The translations under genes and the position numbers were made by a program. Shown here piece after piece: positions 39,497-47,900 of a stretch of DNA of 64,000 bases. Numbering within the stretch: the first letter of the stretch is position 1; every line of letters starts with the position of its first letter. The notes beneath the pieces were generated by a model. The model saw only the letters and a program-made list of their open reading frames with translations. It did no database searches and had not been told where the DNA came from. Source of the DNA: Allolobophora icterica (Eukaryota; Annelida; Clitellata; Crassiclitellata; Lumbricidae); NCBI GenBank assembly GCA_963556255.1, contig OY744608.1, positions 12,288,019 through 12,352,018 on the forward strand, in the 5' to 3' direction.

Positions 39497-39731
39497 CGGG
39501 CGCTTTACAACTAACCGACGTTTCAAAAGCGTCTGACGCCTCTGTGTAGCTGGCACCAACCCTACAGTAAGCTATAATTACTCTATTAACACCAAAAAAT
39601 ATACGTCATACACCGACTAAAGCAAAAACAGAACAACGACAAGCTTCTTGCAGAATATCAAACTGCAAAGTTAAGCTACTTCAAAGAATCTAGGCCCTAC
39701 CTCCACCTCCAATGAAGAACGAGCTCGCCAT
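20834..39731 (-). CDS. ENOX1/2-like: ENOX family ecto-NOX disulfide-thiol exchanger, 12 coding exons
   Basis: ENOX proteins are described as cell-surface hydroquinone/NADH oxidases with protein disulfide-thiol exchange activity; they also carry an RRM. Coding exons, 5' to 3': 39701-39731, 34491-34637, 32955-33179, 30790-30996, 29737-29970, 28824-29036, 27558-27664, 25354-25522, 24304-24470, 23065-23118, 21722-21953, 20834-21039. All have AG/GT borders and compatible phases, giving about 663 codons (human ENOX1 is about 640). Residues 1-130 are Pro/Gly/Met-rich. An RRM begins near residue 149 with RNP2 TIFVGGLP and RNP1 KNFAHIRF. An Arg/Glu-rich helix ends in NRPPSPPKVMQYSDHE, followed by CNRRTSSTFYSLLQS, KARDHFTKPQRKNIETWRK, an acidic MEMSDGED patch with KRKRSK, and a coiled coil near residues 445-500. 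The C-terminus has FLHVHPFGANIDYIWSYL, whose HVH (about 603-605) corresponds to a proposed copper site. The 31-nt first exon and the 54-nt exon are the least certain; the rest matches the family closely. Confidence 0.93.
21408..21551 (+). repeat. Tandem duplication of about 70 bp in ENOX intron
   Basis: Two copies of a block containing CATACTGGTACA, GACAATGAATGGTCAACTTC and AAACCTGGCTGCCTTCCATT; the first has a short extra GGTACAATGG-type repeat. Confidence 0.9.
23955..24238 (+). mobile_element. tRNA-derived SINE (family 2) in ENOX intron
   Basis: The head reads TTTGTGGTTAACGTGTTGGA with B box GGGGTTTCAAATACC, then CCAGAGCAGA and a body with AAGGGATCGACTGGCCACCC and GATTAAGAAAATAAG. It shares head and body with the copy at 58,170. 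Confidence 0.75.
24561..24618 (+). repeat. (GT)n microsatellite in ENOX intron
   Basis: Interrupted GT dinucleotides between the ENOX exons at 24,304 and 25,354. Confidence 0.93.
25025..25135 (+). repeat. Retroelement 3' end, shared with 31,500-31,592
   Basis: GGGAGTGTTTATGAGTAGACAATCTTGAATAGGCGCTA matches, with substitutions, GGGAGTGCTCCTGAGTAGGCAATCTTGAAGGGGCGCTA near 31,520 (both quoted in part). Each ends in a simple-repeat tail: (ATGA)n here, (TAA)n there. Confidence 0.5.
25766..25968 (-). pseudogene. LINE C-terminal relic in ENOX intron
   Basis: A minus-strand 61-codon frame reads KKRRGRPRKKWMDEIHDVTG and RKQWRMCVMAIARAPGVDSTR before its stop. This RGRP-RKRW-x-D motif with a DST ending is characteristic of the C-terminus of animal LINE ORF2 proteins. 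Confidence 0.75.
27290..27510 (+). repeat. Degenerate tandem repeat of about 32 bp in ENOX intron
   Basis: Six or seven diverged copies around GGCAACATTATGACAGAG and TGGCAACATTACAACA, lying just 3' of the ENOX exon 27558-27664. Confidence 0.75.
29110..29335 (-). mobile_element. tRNA-derived SINE (family 3) in ENOX intron
   Basis: The minus strand reads GGGATAGAGTAATGGTAACA, B box GGTTTGATACCC, and ends AATTAATAAAGAAAATTATT with a TTA-type tail. Confidence 0.7.
29440..29625 (-). mobile_element. tRNA-derived SINE (family 2), 5'-truncated
   Basis: The minus strand keeps a weak B box (GCTTAAATCCCCACAAG) and the body GAAGATAAGGCAATGAGGGA with GACTGGCC. Confidence 0.6.
30310..30582 (-). mobile_element. 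tRNA-derived SINE (family 3) in ENOX intron
   Basis: The minus strand reads GGTTGAATGGTGACATGCTG (A-box region) and GGGTTCGATACCCGC (B box). It has the body TACAGTTAAATTCAAATCC and the 3' end AATAAACGAATATTATTATT. This is the best-preserved family 3 copy. Confidence 0.8.
31275..32899. mobile_element. 1.6-kb inverted-repeat element with transposon-linked protein relic
   Basis: The outer arms are inverted copies starting GCAATTGTGCATATATATAC, with a further TGTATGTCTGTTTGTGTATA stretch. They pass through TA-rich DNA to an inner inverted motif, TATTAGGGTGATTCA (31,342-31,356; complement ending at 32,778). The right arm holds a second tandem copy of the middle stretch. A minus-strand frame runs from 32,731 downwards. 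A LINE or SINE tail with (TAA)n is inserted at about 31,500-31,592. No target duplication could be fixed because of the TA-rich ends; the inner motif within a TA microsatellite could alternatively be the true terminus. Confidence 0.6.
32150..32731 (-). pseudogene. Degenerate gene of an unnamed transposon-linked protein family
   Basis: Reading the minus strand from MADIVDYF, with at least one in-frame stop and a frame shift, gives FRQPDAYHMVRWMAKVSYC, then YVRAWIACSVASDAP, then KKYNHLW and ELVPLAFF. I recall an uncharacterised family found in Hydra, crustaceans, aphids and other animals with matching A-Y-H-x-x-R-W-M-A-K and N-H-L-W-x-x-x-x-E-L-V motifs in the same order. Its function is unknown; repeat-like spread suggests a transposase or accessory protein. 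The match is from memory, not a search. Confidence 0.5.
33952..34330 (-). pseudogene. LINE reverse transcriptase C-terminal relic in ENOX intron
   Basis: A minus-strand frame reads FDHVTTTIQDHLHWLRIGECIKLK in shortened pieces (HLHWLRIGECIKLK, LLVYKCLSNCASHYF, RSLLRSSKSTDVFVP, then a diverged FWVAGPLVF). This is the region after the RT thumb in jockey/CR1-type elements (LHWLPV-x-x-R-I-x-FK, L-x-YKCLNG, AP-x-LWNSLP). It is 5' truncated and diverged. Confidence 0.75.
35114..36115. mobile_element. TTAA-flanked (piggyBac-type) element filled by a TACA/TGTA microsatellite
   Basis: Flanked on both sides by TTAA (35,110-35,113 and 36,116-36,119). Ends are inverted: CACGTTCACCGCCG on the left and CACGTTGACCGCCG on the opposite strand at the right. 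TTAA duplication is the hallmark of piggyBac elements. Two palindromes of the form GAGTACGAGATATCTCGTAC lie just inside the left end. Most of the interior (about 35,210-36,050) is a microsatellite. No transposase is present. Confidence 0.8.
35210..36050. repeat. TACA/TGTA microsatellite with strand switch
   Basis: The left part is mostly TACA repeats with interruptions and the right part TGTA repeats, meeting near 35,670. The two halves are complementary and could form a hairpin of several hundred bases. Long open frames across it (His/Thr/Tyr or Met/Tyr/Val/Cys repeats) are artefacts of a stop-free 4-bp unit. Confidence 0.95.
36120..37314. other. ENOX intron 1 sequence without recognised feature
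   Basis: Between the TTAA element and the LINE. No open frame with known motifs and no second exon candidate with matching phase was noticed. Confidence 0.45.
38517..38695. mobile_element. 179-bp hAT-type MITE inserted in a LINE reading frame
   Basis: Ends are CAGGGACGTAACTAG and, on the opposite strand, CAGGCACGTAACTAG, flanked by the 8-bp duplication GAGGTGGG (38,509-38,516 and 38,696-38,703). The interior has a GC palindrome (GGGGGGCTTAAGCCCCCC) repeated in part. Without the element and one duplication, the LINE reading frame is continuous across the site, so insertion came after the LINE. Confidence 0.9.
39417..39496. repeat. (TAA)n tail of the LINE
   Basis: About 26 TAA units directly follow AATAAACGAA, the 3' end of the LINE. 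The same end is seen in several SINEs of this window. Confidence 0.95.
39701..39731 (-). CDS. Candidate first coding exon of the ENOX gene
   Basis: The next ENOX exon (starting at 34,637) opens with two bases of a split codon, so the first coding exon must end with one extra base. This segment starts with ATG in a good context (A at -3, G at +4) and reads MASSFFIGGG plus one base. It then meets a GTAGGG donor, exactly the phase needed. Joined to the next exon it gives a Gly-rich start running into GQLGPMTPQSG. It also makes the total coding length divisible by three. It would create a first intron of about 5 kb containing the LINE and the TTAA element. The call is inferred from phase, start context and composition; an exon elsewhere between 34.7 and 39.7 kb remains possible. 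Confidence 0.55.
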
Positions 39732-40456
39732 TTTTACCTCTTGAAGTAAGTATGACCGTAAGCAGTCTGTTAGCGCGTTGACATAAACGCGTAGGTGTAG
39801 GATGGTTCATATTATAAACTTGGCTCGTGTAAGCTAAGTAAAGGCTGTGGTTAAACGTAGTTACAAATGTACACGGTTTTCTATAGCAAGGGCGTGGTCT
39901 CGATTAGACCCTGCCATCGAACCTGTACATTTACCAGTGAATTTATCTGTTGCGATTTCGTCGTCACGTTTGCATGATGGCGGAATCGCTACTAAAATTG
40001 AATTGAAGCTATATAGACCTAAACTCCGCCACTGCCGGGACTGCCGTACTCGGGTGGTGTCAGTTCCAATTAAGCCCGGATATAGGAGGGCGACGCAATT
40101 ACCTTTTTACGGTTACCGTCGTTAAAAAGAGTATGGAAAGCTAAGTTGCTAAATGAGGAATTAGGTAGTAAGGTGGCCGAGCATATCATTATACTGTGGT
40201 ATAGGCCTAGATAATTATTATCTGGCAGTGAAATCTGTTTTCAACAGAATTTATAGAAGTTTATATTTTGGTTGGATCATAAAGTCAATTTTTTTCATTC
40301 ATTTTGGTGATTTGATATTTAAATAATTTTCACTTTATTATTTAAAATTTAAGACCCATTCTATACTAGGTCTACAAGCGCATAATATCTCGTGCATCGT
40401 CTTCATTAATGAAATTGCTAACAGCTCTTACCTTGCGAGAATGTGTTTGCACTGAA
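39732..40456. promoter_or_regulatory. Possible bidirectional promoter between ENOX and LRRIQ1
   Basis: The two genes are arranged head to head, and this is the unique sequence between the proposed ENOX start codon and a YY1-like motif (AAAATGGCGGATG, 40,457-40,469). That motif type is common at the 5' ends of TATA-less housekeeping genes. A good donor (GTAAGC) follows at 40,497, so 40,457-40,496 could belong to a noncoding first exon of LRRIQ1; the short ATG frame there stops after 11 codons. No strong TATA box is visible. The role is inferred from arrangement. Confidence 0.35.
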
Positions 40457-40670
40457 AAAATGGCGGATGTAAACAGTTGGATGCGCTGTTGTTAGGGTAA
40501 GCTAATTGAAAGAGTTGTTGGTTACTTTCATGACTGTTTTAAAAGTAATGTTTTCAGAAGTTTAATAAAGAGTTTTAGTGAGTTTGACAGTAAGCGAATC
40601 ACGCTTGAGTTGCCGGAAACTGTAGTATGAGCGATATCTCAGAGTTAAAATTAACACAGTAAGTTGTCAC

Positions 40671-41217
40671 GGTAATTGCGAAGACTGAGTGCCTCCTATA
40701 TAAACAATATGGTTGCCACCGACTTCGCTCCAATAGAGCGCCGCTGCCTACGAGCTACATCCCACAATGCAATGCGCTCGGTAAGTAAGTAAAACAAACA
40801 CTTGAAGTCAAATGCACACTTGAAGTAAAACGAACTTTAATTCGATTGAAAATTGATCTATATGCATACATCTTAAGAAATGGTTTAATCCGTTAGATAT
40901 AAACAAAATCATTCAGTTGTGTTTGTAAGATGTGTTCATTTTACTTACTTACTTAGCACATTGCATTGTGGGATGTTCCTGGTAGGTAGCATTTTTATAT
41001 ATATAATATAACGGATTAAACCATTTCTTAAGATGTAAGCATATATTTTAATTTTCAATCTAATTAAAGTTCATTTTCGTTTGACTTCAAGTGTTCGACT
41101 TACTTACTTAGCGCATTGCATTGTGGGATGTAGCTCGTAGGCAGCGGCGCTCTATTGGAGCGAAGTCGGTGGCAACCATATTGTTTATATAGGAGGCACT
41201 CAGTCTTCGCAATTACC
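40671..41217. mobile_element. 547-bp foldback MITE with 8-bp target duplication
   Basis: Two inverted arms of roughly 230-240 bp (left 40,671 to about 40,905, right about 40,985-41,217) are nearly identical and separated by a short middle. The ends begin GGTAATTGCGAAGACTGAG. The element is flanked on both sides by the same eight bases, GTTGTCAC (40,663-40,670 and 41,218-41,225), which shows transposition. It has no coding capacity. Each arm carries a TATATAAA-like stretch and the motif GCATTGTGGGATGTAG; a third copy of its core sits in the middle near 40,955. The 8-bp duplication fits hAT-like or related DNA transposons, but the ends do not start with the usual CAG, so the superfamily is open. 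Confidence 0.85.
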
Positions 41218-41934
41218 GTTGTCACTTTTACACGATTACGACTTAAGTTTTTACCAATTTCATCATCACTGTCATCGCCATGAGATGACAACGATTATAC
41301 ATTGTTATATTCATAATCATCATCGTTATCATCATCTCCATCATCATCGTCGTCGTCGTGACCTCACGACCATCACCCCACCACCTCGACAAGTGAGTCC
41401 GTCCTGTCTGTCCGCTCATCGGCCAGTCAATTAATGAATCTTTATAAGGTCTGTCCGTTTTCGTTTGATGCCATGTGCTTGTGCTGCCGAGCCAATCTTA
41501 TCTTCCTATGCTTACCCCTAAAACTTTGCAAATATGTCACCAGGTTATAAGTGATTAGCATGCAGCGCTTTCAATCTAGAGGGTTGTGATTCAACTTCCA
41601 AGTCCTTTTACAAACTCGGCTGTTAACAAGCCCAGAGAATGAGGTGTCCATCTTTATATGGTATATCCAAGAAAATGAAGTTACCAATACTGTGCTTATA
41701 ACTGTGGCTGCCAGTTGCTTCAACAACTAATCTTTCTTGTCATCTTCATGTGTGACATGATGATCTGTTCAGTACTTCACTCAGTCTGTAATCCTAATGA
41801 TTATGATTTTGAACTTGCTGAGAGGACTCTGGTTAATATTGCTGGGCACGTTGTTTCATGCCTCAGATTCAGATTTACAGCAGTAAATTAATTTAATGCA
41901 GTAAATAAATTAAAATAGTTAAATTCCTTTCTAG

Positions 41935-44900
41935 TGACCAAGTGTGAAATGAAAATGGCAACGAAGAGTTTGCCAGAAGATGATGATGACTCATGGGTTG
42001 AAGCTGAAATTGAAAGACAACTGGAGAACCTAACGATTGATGTGGACGCCTTGGACGACACAAATGCAGAAGAAGAAACTGAGCACGATGTCAGAACTGA
42101 GGGTGACAGCTTGCAGAAAGAGGTGCATCAATTGGAAATACACCAGAGCCTCACTATAACACTCTTCATTATAACATGAATTCTGACATAGTCAGAGCCA
42201 GGGGCGTCTATCCCCCCTAAGTCATTGGAGCAACGTCCCTTTTCCCCTCTTCTTCCCCCCTTCCCGTTCCTTCCCCCCTAAAATGGTGACACACACACAC
42301 TAACAGATCTTCCCCCTATTTCTTGGATGGAGCATTTGCTCCAAGGTTTCTATGGTGTAGACGCCCCTGGTCAGAGCAATGAATCTCAGATTTTTCTGAG
42401 CTTTAGAAAATGATCTTGTTGTAATATAACCTCATAATAAGGTGGTTCTGAGTATGGCGTGCTGGGACAGTGTCATAAGGAGGTGCTAGAGTACACTGCA
42501 ACATCACTATAACACACTTAACTAAAACACGGATTCTGATATAGCAAAGTCAGGGACAGGATCTTAAAATTAGGTGAGCTTTAAATATGACCTTCATTAT
42601 TAGAAAACCTCGTCATAGAGCATTTCTAGAAATAGTTGCCAATGATAATAGTCCTTGTATAACTTATATTAACAGTTGTTAAGTGTTCTGTAACACAAAG
42701 CAAATACACTTGTCAGGTGCAGATAATTCATAGATGTTTACTTACTTAATTTTTCACTTCTTTAGTTTCTACCTGCTTGCTTACTTTCTTACTTATGTAC
42801 TTACTTATTTATTTTGGTGCATTTTGTTGTTTTAGTTTAGCAGTGTTGTGATGCCTGCTCTTGATGAATACATTTCGAAGGTCAACCGCCAGGTGGAAAT
42901 GATGGAGACGGAACTGCGGGAATGTGATGAAGTTCTCCAGGAAGCAGAGATTGGTAATGAAAATTGTTGACAATCTTGCTTTTGCTACTAACAGTTCACA
43001 GTGTGTCCTCTAAGTTATAATGAGGAATGGATTCACAGTCCTTTCATGTGCTGTTATTACGACTATTACTATGTTGTTATATATGGTCACTCTTAAGGAA
43101 AACCGCATTCCAAAATCAGTGTCCATTGATCAGAACCATTGGAGATCCATCAGGTGAGGAAGACTGGAAAACAGAGGATGAGCAATTGGAAAAAGTGTTG
43201 TTTTAGCTCAGACCTAAATGAGATAAGAGAACTTGCAATCCAGAATGAGGTAGTGGATTGCACAATGTTTGGCCAGTGCTCAAGAAAGCTTGGGAACTCA
43301 GTACTGTTCTAGAGCATTGTACAAGACACCTGATGAGTGAGTGCAATATTTGTGAGTTGCTTTTGTTAGTAAAGTTTTCATGAATACGGGATGTTTACTG
43401 TAACTATTTACAGTCACAGCACGTCAACCCCGGAATGATGCATTTCTGGAAGCCTTGGCTGCTGAAGCAGGAACTGATGTCCATTCATTCAAACAAAAAG
43501 TATGTACAATTTTAATGCTGTTCATTTGTTTGTGATTTATGACTATTCTGTGTGTTTAGCTGATTTTTTTTGTATTGCATTCATTTGAATTTAACCAAAA
43601 AGGTGATCATGAAGACAAATATATTCCGTTTACTAAACCCCTATAAGATAAAATCATCAGTTTTAAGTTAGACCTTAAGTACTTGGTCTTTCCTTCCAAA
43701 CTTCTGCATCTGCAGCTGAAACCGTTTCTGAGATGGTCAGTGTGTAAGGGTAAATCTTTGACACCCTGTTGTCCAGCGCATTCAGCTGATGGCTAGTCGT
43801 TGTATATGGTGGCAAGAAACCTGAACCACAAAGGCAGTATGGTTCGACAAATATGATTTATATATCATATTTGTTGAACCATACTGACTACATTAGACTT
43901 TATTCTCACCACCCTTTTAAAAGAATGCTTTGATGTTTTGGGCATAATTATCATATCCATCATCAAAGCTTTGGAAGCTGTGGCCCAGTTGTATTCATTC
44001 TTCAGTTCTTTGATGTCAACCAGGTCTAAACTCAAGACTCATCTCTTTCAATTTGCATAACGACTGTAACCCAACTCTGGTTTTTCTGACCCATTGGAAT
44101 TCAACCTAAGTTTTCCAATGGCTTATGCTTTTAGATTGTGATTTCACTTAAAGGATTTATGCCTTGAGCTTTGTGATGATGGAGCTATAGAAGTCATCAG
44201 ATTAGATTAGATTAGATAAGATTAGATGTTTGTGTTTATCTGAAAAGGTCCTTCAAACGTTGGGCTTTGTAAGTGTCTCACTATGTCTCTCATCCTTCTC
44301 TTCTCTACATAGCTTCCTGTAGCTACTCCAACTGAAAACGTCGTCCACCATAACCACAACCAGTGCATAAGAAGTCACCAGATTAGATTAGATTAGGTTA
44401 GATTAGATTAGATTAGATTAGGAGAATGTTCAGTTACTTCATATTTGAGTGTTGCTGTTGCTAACAACGAGCATGTACTAAAATATATGGAAAACTAGTC
44501 CCTCTTGTCGCTAAAGTGTTAAATCTTCTTTTGTTGTCTTCAGATTTTACTTGAATTAGAGGCAGAGGAGAAGGCAGAGAAGAACTGGGATGATGCTACG
44601 GATATTTCTGATGATGTCGAAAATGTCGTTGCCGCTAACCCTACTGATCAAAACCATGGTGCGCTTCAAGTGGAAGCCAGTACACCTGACCTCAAGGACT
44701 TTGATCCTCCAGAGGAAGATGGAACACCAGTGACCAAAGAACTCCCCGAGGATGGTGCAGAAATTCTGTGTGACTCGGCTTCCCTTGTGCCAGGTAAGTT
44801 CTAAGTTCAAGTCAGTAACTTGGATGGTGAAACTTAACGGAATTTGCTACCAATGTAGCAGTGTTAGTGACGAGGCGGCAAGCTGTTCTATCCTGGGCCT

Positions 44901-47900
44901 TCCCTGATGCTGTATACATGAAGGCTGATGTTGAAGGCCGTCGGATCCTTGTCCACGACAATAGTCCATATGGTCATAGGTCGACCTAAGGTCCTGTCCA
45001 GTTCTTTGGATGCATGTTTGGCAGCTGGTTTAATAAAGAACTTACTTACTTACTTTCTTTCTTCACGACCCACAAATGGTCTCTACTCTGTAGTGGTCCT
45101 TAACTTGGTGGTTGCTCAAGTTGCAAAGTGTCCAGGATAATGACTAATTCTCTACACCTCTACCATCAAGATTTAACATCACCCACGTATAATTTGAGCA
45201 CTTTCCTAAAAAAGGCCAGCTTTTCTAAATTAATAATTCATTGTTGAGCAATAATGAAAGATTGACTGGTTGTTTTCTGTGGAATACTGTTATCATGTTT
45301 GAAAAATATTGTAATTCGTAATGTTAATGTAACTTTTGTTTAGTCATATTCAAGAGAATCTAATGAGAGGCTCGACCTCTGCAGTGTGTTTAACATGCAG
45401 AAGTTTTGCTGAAGTTACTAGAATTTGTTGTGAAGTCCAAATTCTTCATGAGCTCCAAGTTCTTCTTGTCTTGCCTACATAAATATTATAGAAATCACTA
45501 GAAAACAACTCTTTTGATTGATTTCATTATTTTTATTATGAATCGGAAATGTGGAGGGCTGTTCGCTACGGACTGAGACGGAATTGTAAATTGGGTTGCC
45601 ATACGTCTGCCTTGCCTTGTAATGCAAATGAGTGAATTTTTCAGCACCTCCCAAAAGACAAGTCCTAGAGACCAGTTTATTCATGGAACCCTAACCAAAT
45701 TAAATCAACACATGCCAGGTTGACCTCCCTGGATGCTCAGCTTGACCTATCTGGATTCTGACATGGCACTGGAACAGATAAAACAACCTGCTTAAGTTGA
45801 AAATGAAAACTTTATCGCATGGATAAAACACCTACAGAATCAAGAGAAATTACAGAATGTTTTAACTGAAGTCGTATCCTTTTTCTTTCAGCCACAGTCA
45901 GTGAGACAGAAGTCGTAAGCTGTGAAACTCTGGAGAAACAGCTGAGACTTCAGCTGAAAGAATTCAGGCAAACTCAGCAACATAAGGAACTCGAACGACA
46001 GCAGGTGAGCGCCTTTCATTTGAGCATACATAAATGCATTGATGAAGAAGAGCAGTCCCTTAATCAAGTCAGAGAGGCAGCCATCAGTATGAAGCGTTAG
46101 TGACTTCATTTTCTTAGCCTCGGCATGTAAGGGCATCAGTCCTCTCCCTCGCAAGACCTCTCCCTTGGACGGTGTACAGTCAGCGTACTCATTAGAACCA
46201 AGTCAGCTAGGGGTACAGTTGGAGCAGAATTCTTGAAACAAATATCTGCCATCATGGGAATTTGAACCCCAAGCTCTCAGTTGACAGTCTAGCATGCTAA
46301 CCACTGGACTATCACTCACCCTGTGCCAACAAACCAGCACTTTAATTTAAAACTGTTTATTATGATCAAACCTTAATGATGAGAGTGTACTAATAGTGAC
46401 TGGGAAACCAATGCAGCTCATCGTTAAAGTATTGAAGACAAACACCATAAAAACACTATGTACAATTGTACATAACTATATCTGTAATGTTCTGTTGATT
46501 ATTGTTAAGTGTATGTGTTGTTTGTGAAGTGTAGCATTATAATAGTTACAAAATAGCTTAAAGAAATTAAAAGGATAACAGTTTGGATAGTCAAGGAAGT
46601 AGAAGATGGTGGATATGGATTACAATATATATTATTGTAAGGACTTGATAATTCTGTTTTGTTATCAGTTGCAAAGATTTGTATGTGTCTGAGTGAAGCT
46701 TGCATCTCTGCATGCTAATTTGATTTCTTAAATCTCTTTAAGGTCGAGGAGTCTTTAAAGGAAAAGGAGAATTTACTGGTGAAAGAACTGGCAGAAGAAC
46801 GGCAGAAGCGACTGCTGAAGATCGAAGAAGAAGTGAGTCGACTAAACGAAGAAAATCAAGTAAGACAAAATTTTATTTTTCAAATTCACTTTGCTTTTTT
46901 CATGTCATGGATCACATGTTGCTCACAATTTTTCACATATCTAAAGCTAGCAAGTTGACAATTGAATGTGACAAAAGTTAGCATGTTGGCAATTGAATGT
47001 GACAAAGCCCCTTACAACAGTTCAGAGGTGCACAACAAAATGTGTCTTAATGCAGTCGACCTTTTCTGGAGCATGCTACATTATATTACGAAATCTGCAA
47101 TGACTTGGGGACGTGGATTTAATTCAGCATAAGAAAGTAAATTCAATAAAACACAGTCTCACTGCAATGTAGTATTTCGTTTGGTCGTGAAAGTTGCACT
47201 TTAAGGAGGTTTCAATATATTACATTTGTAATTAATTAATTAATTAATTAATTAATTAAGCTTAAGAAAGTAAATTCGTTAAATCACAGTCTCACTGCAA
47301 TGCAGTATTTGATTTCAATCCCTTCCATTTTTACCAAATGTGTGTTCAGTAGATGAAAATGCTGTGATTTCAGTACTTGCTTTGTATGTATGTATCTGAA
47401 CACTTATGTAGTGCATTTCTTGTACGTCACAAAGGTGCTCTAACACGGCTGTCTAGCAGGAGTTCGTCTTAAGATGAGCTGAAAATGTTTTCTGAGCTGT
47501 CTGTGGTGGTAAAGTTCTATTGGGAGACTGTTCCATGAAGACAGTCCAATACATGAGAAATCATCTTGTGATGTTGCTGGTGTAGATGAAATTGCCATAT
47601 GGTTCTTCGTTTTTGTGTTTGAAACAGAAGCGAGAGGCAAAATTCGTCGAGGAAAAGGATATGATGGCCGTGCAACTGGAAAAGTCATTAAATGAATCAA
47701 AGGTAAGATTAAAAAAATTGGAGGGATCTTTTAAGGAAAATCCCAAAAGGGAAGGGAAGGGAAGAGTGAGGGAGGATGGGGTTAGTCACCACCACTTTTT
47801 GGGACAAAGTTATGCCCCAGTTGTCACTGATGTGAATAAGAGATTACATTACTATCTTCTTAGTTTTTGTAGATGCACCTGATTCTGACCTTTGTATGCT

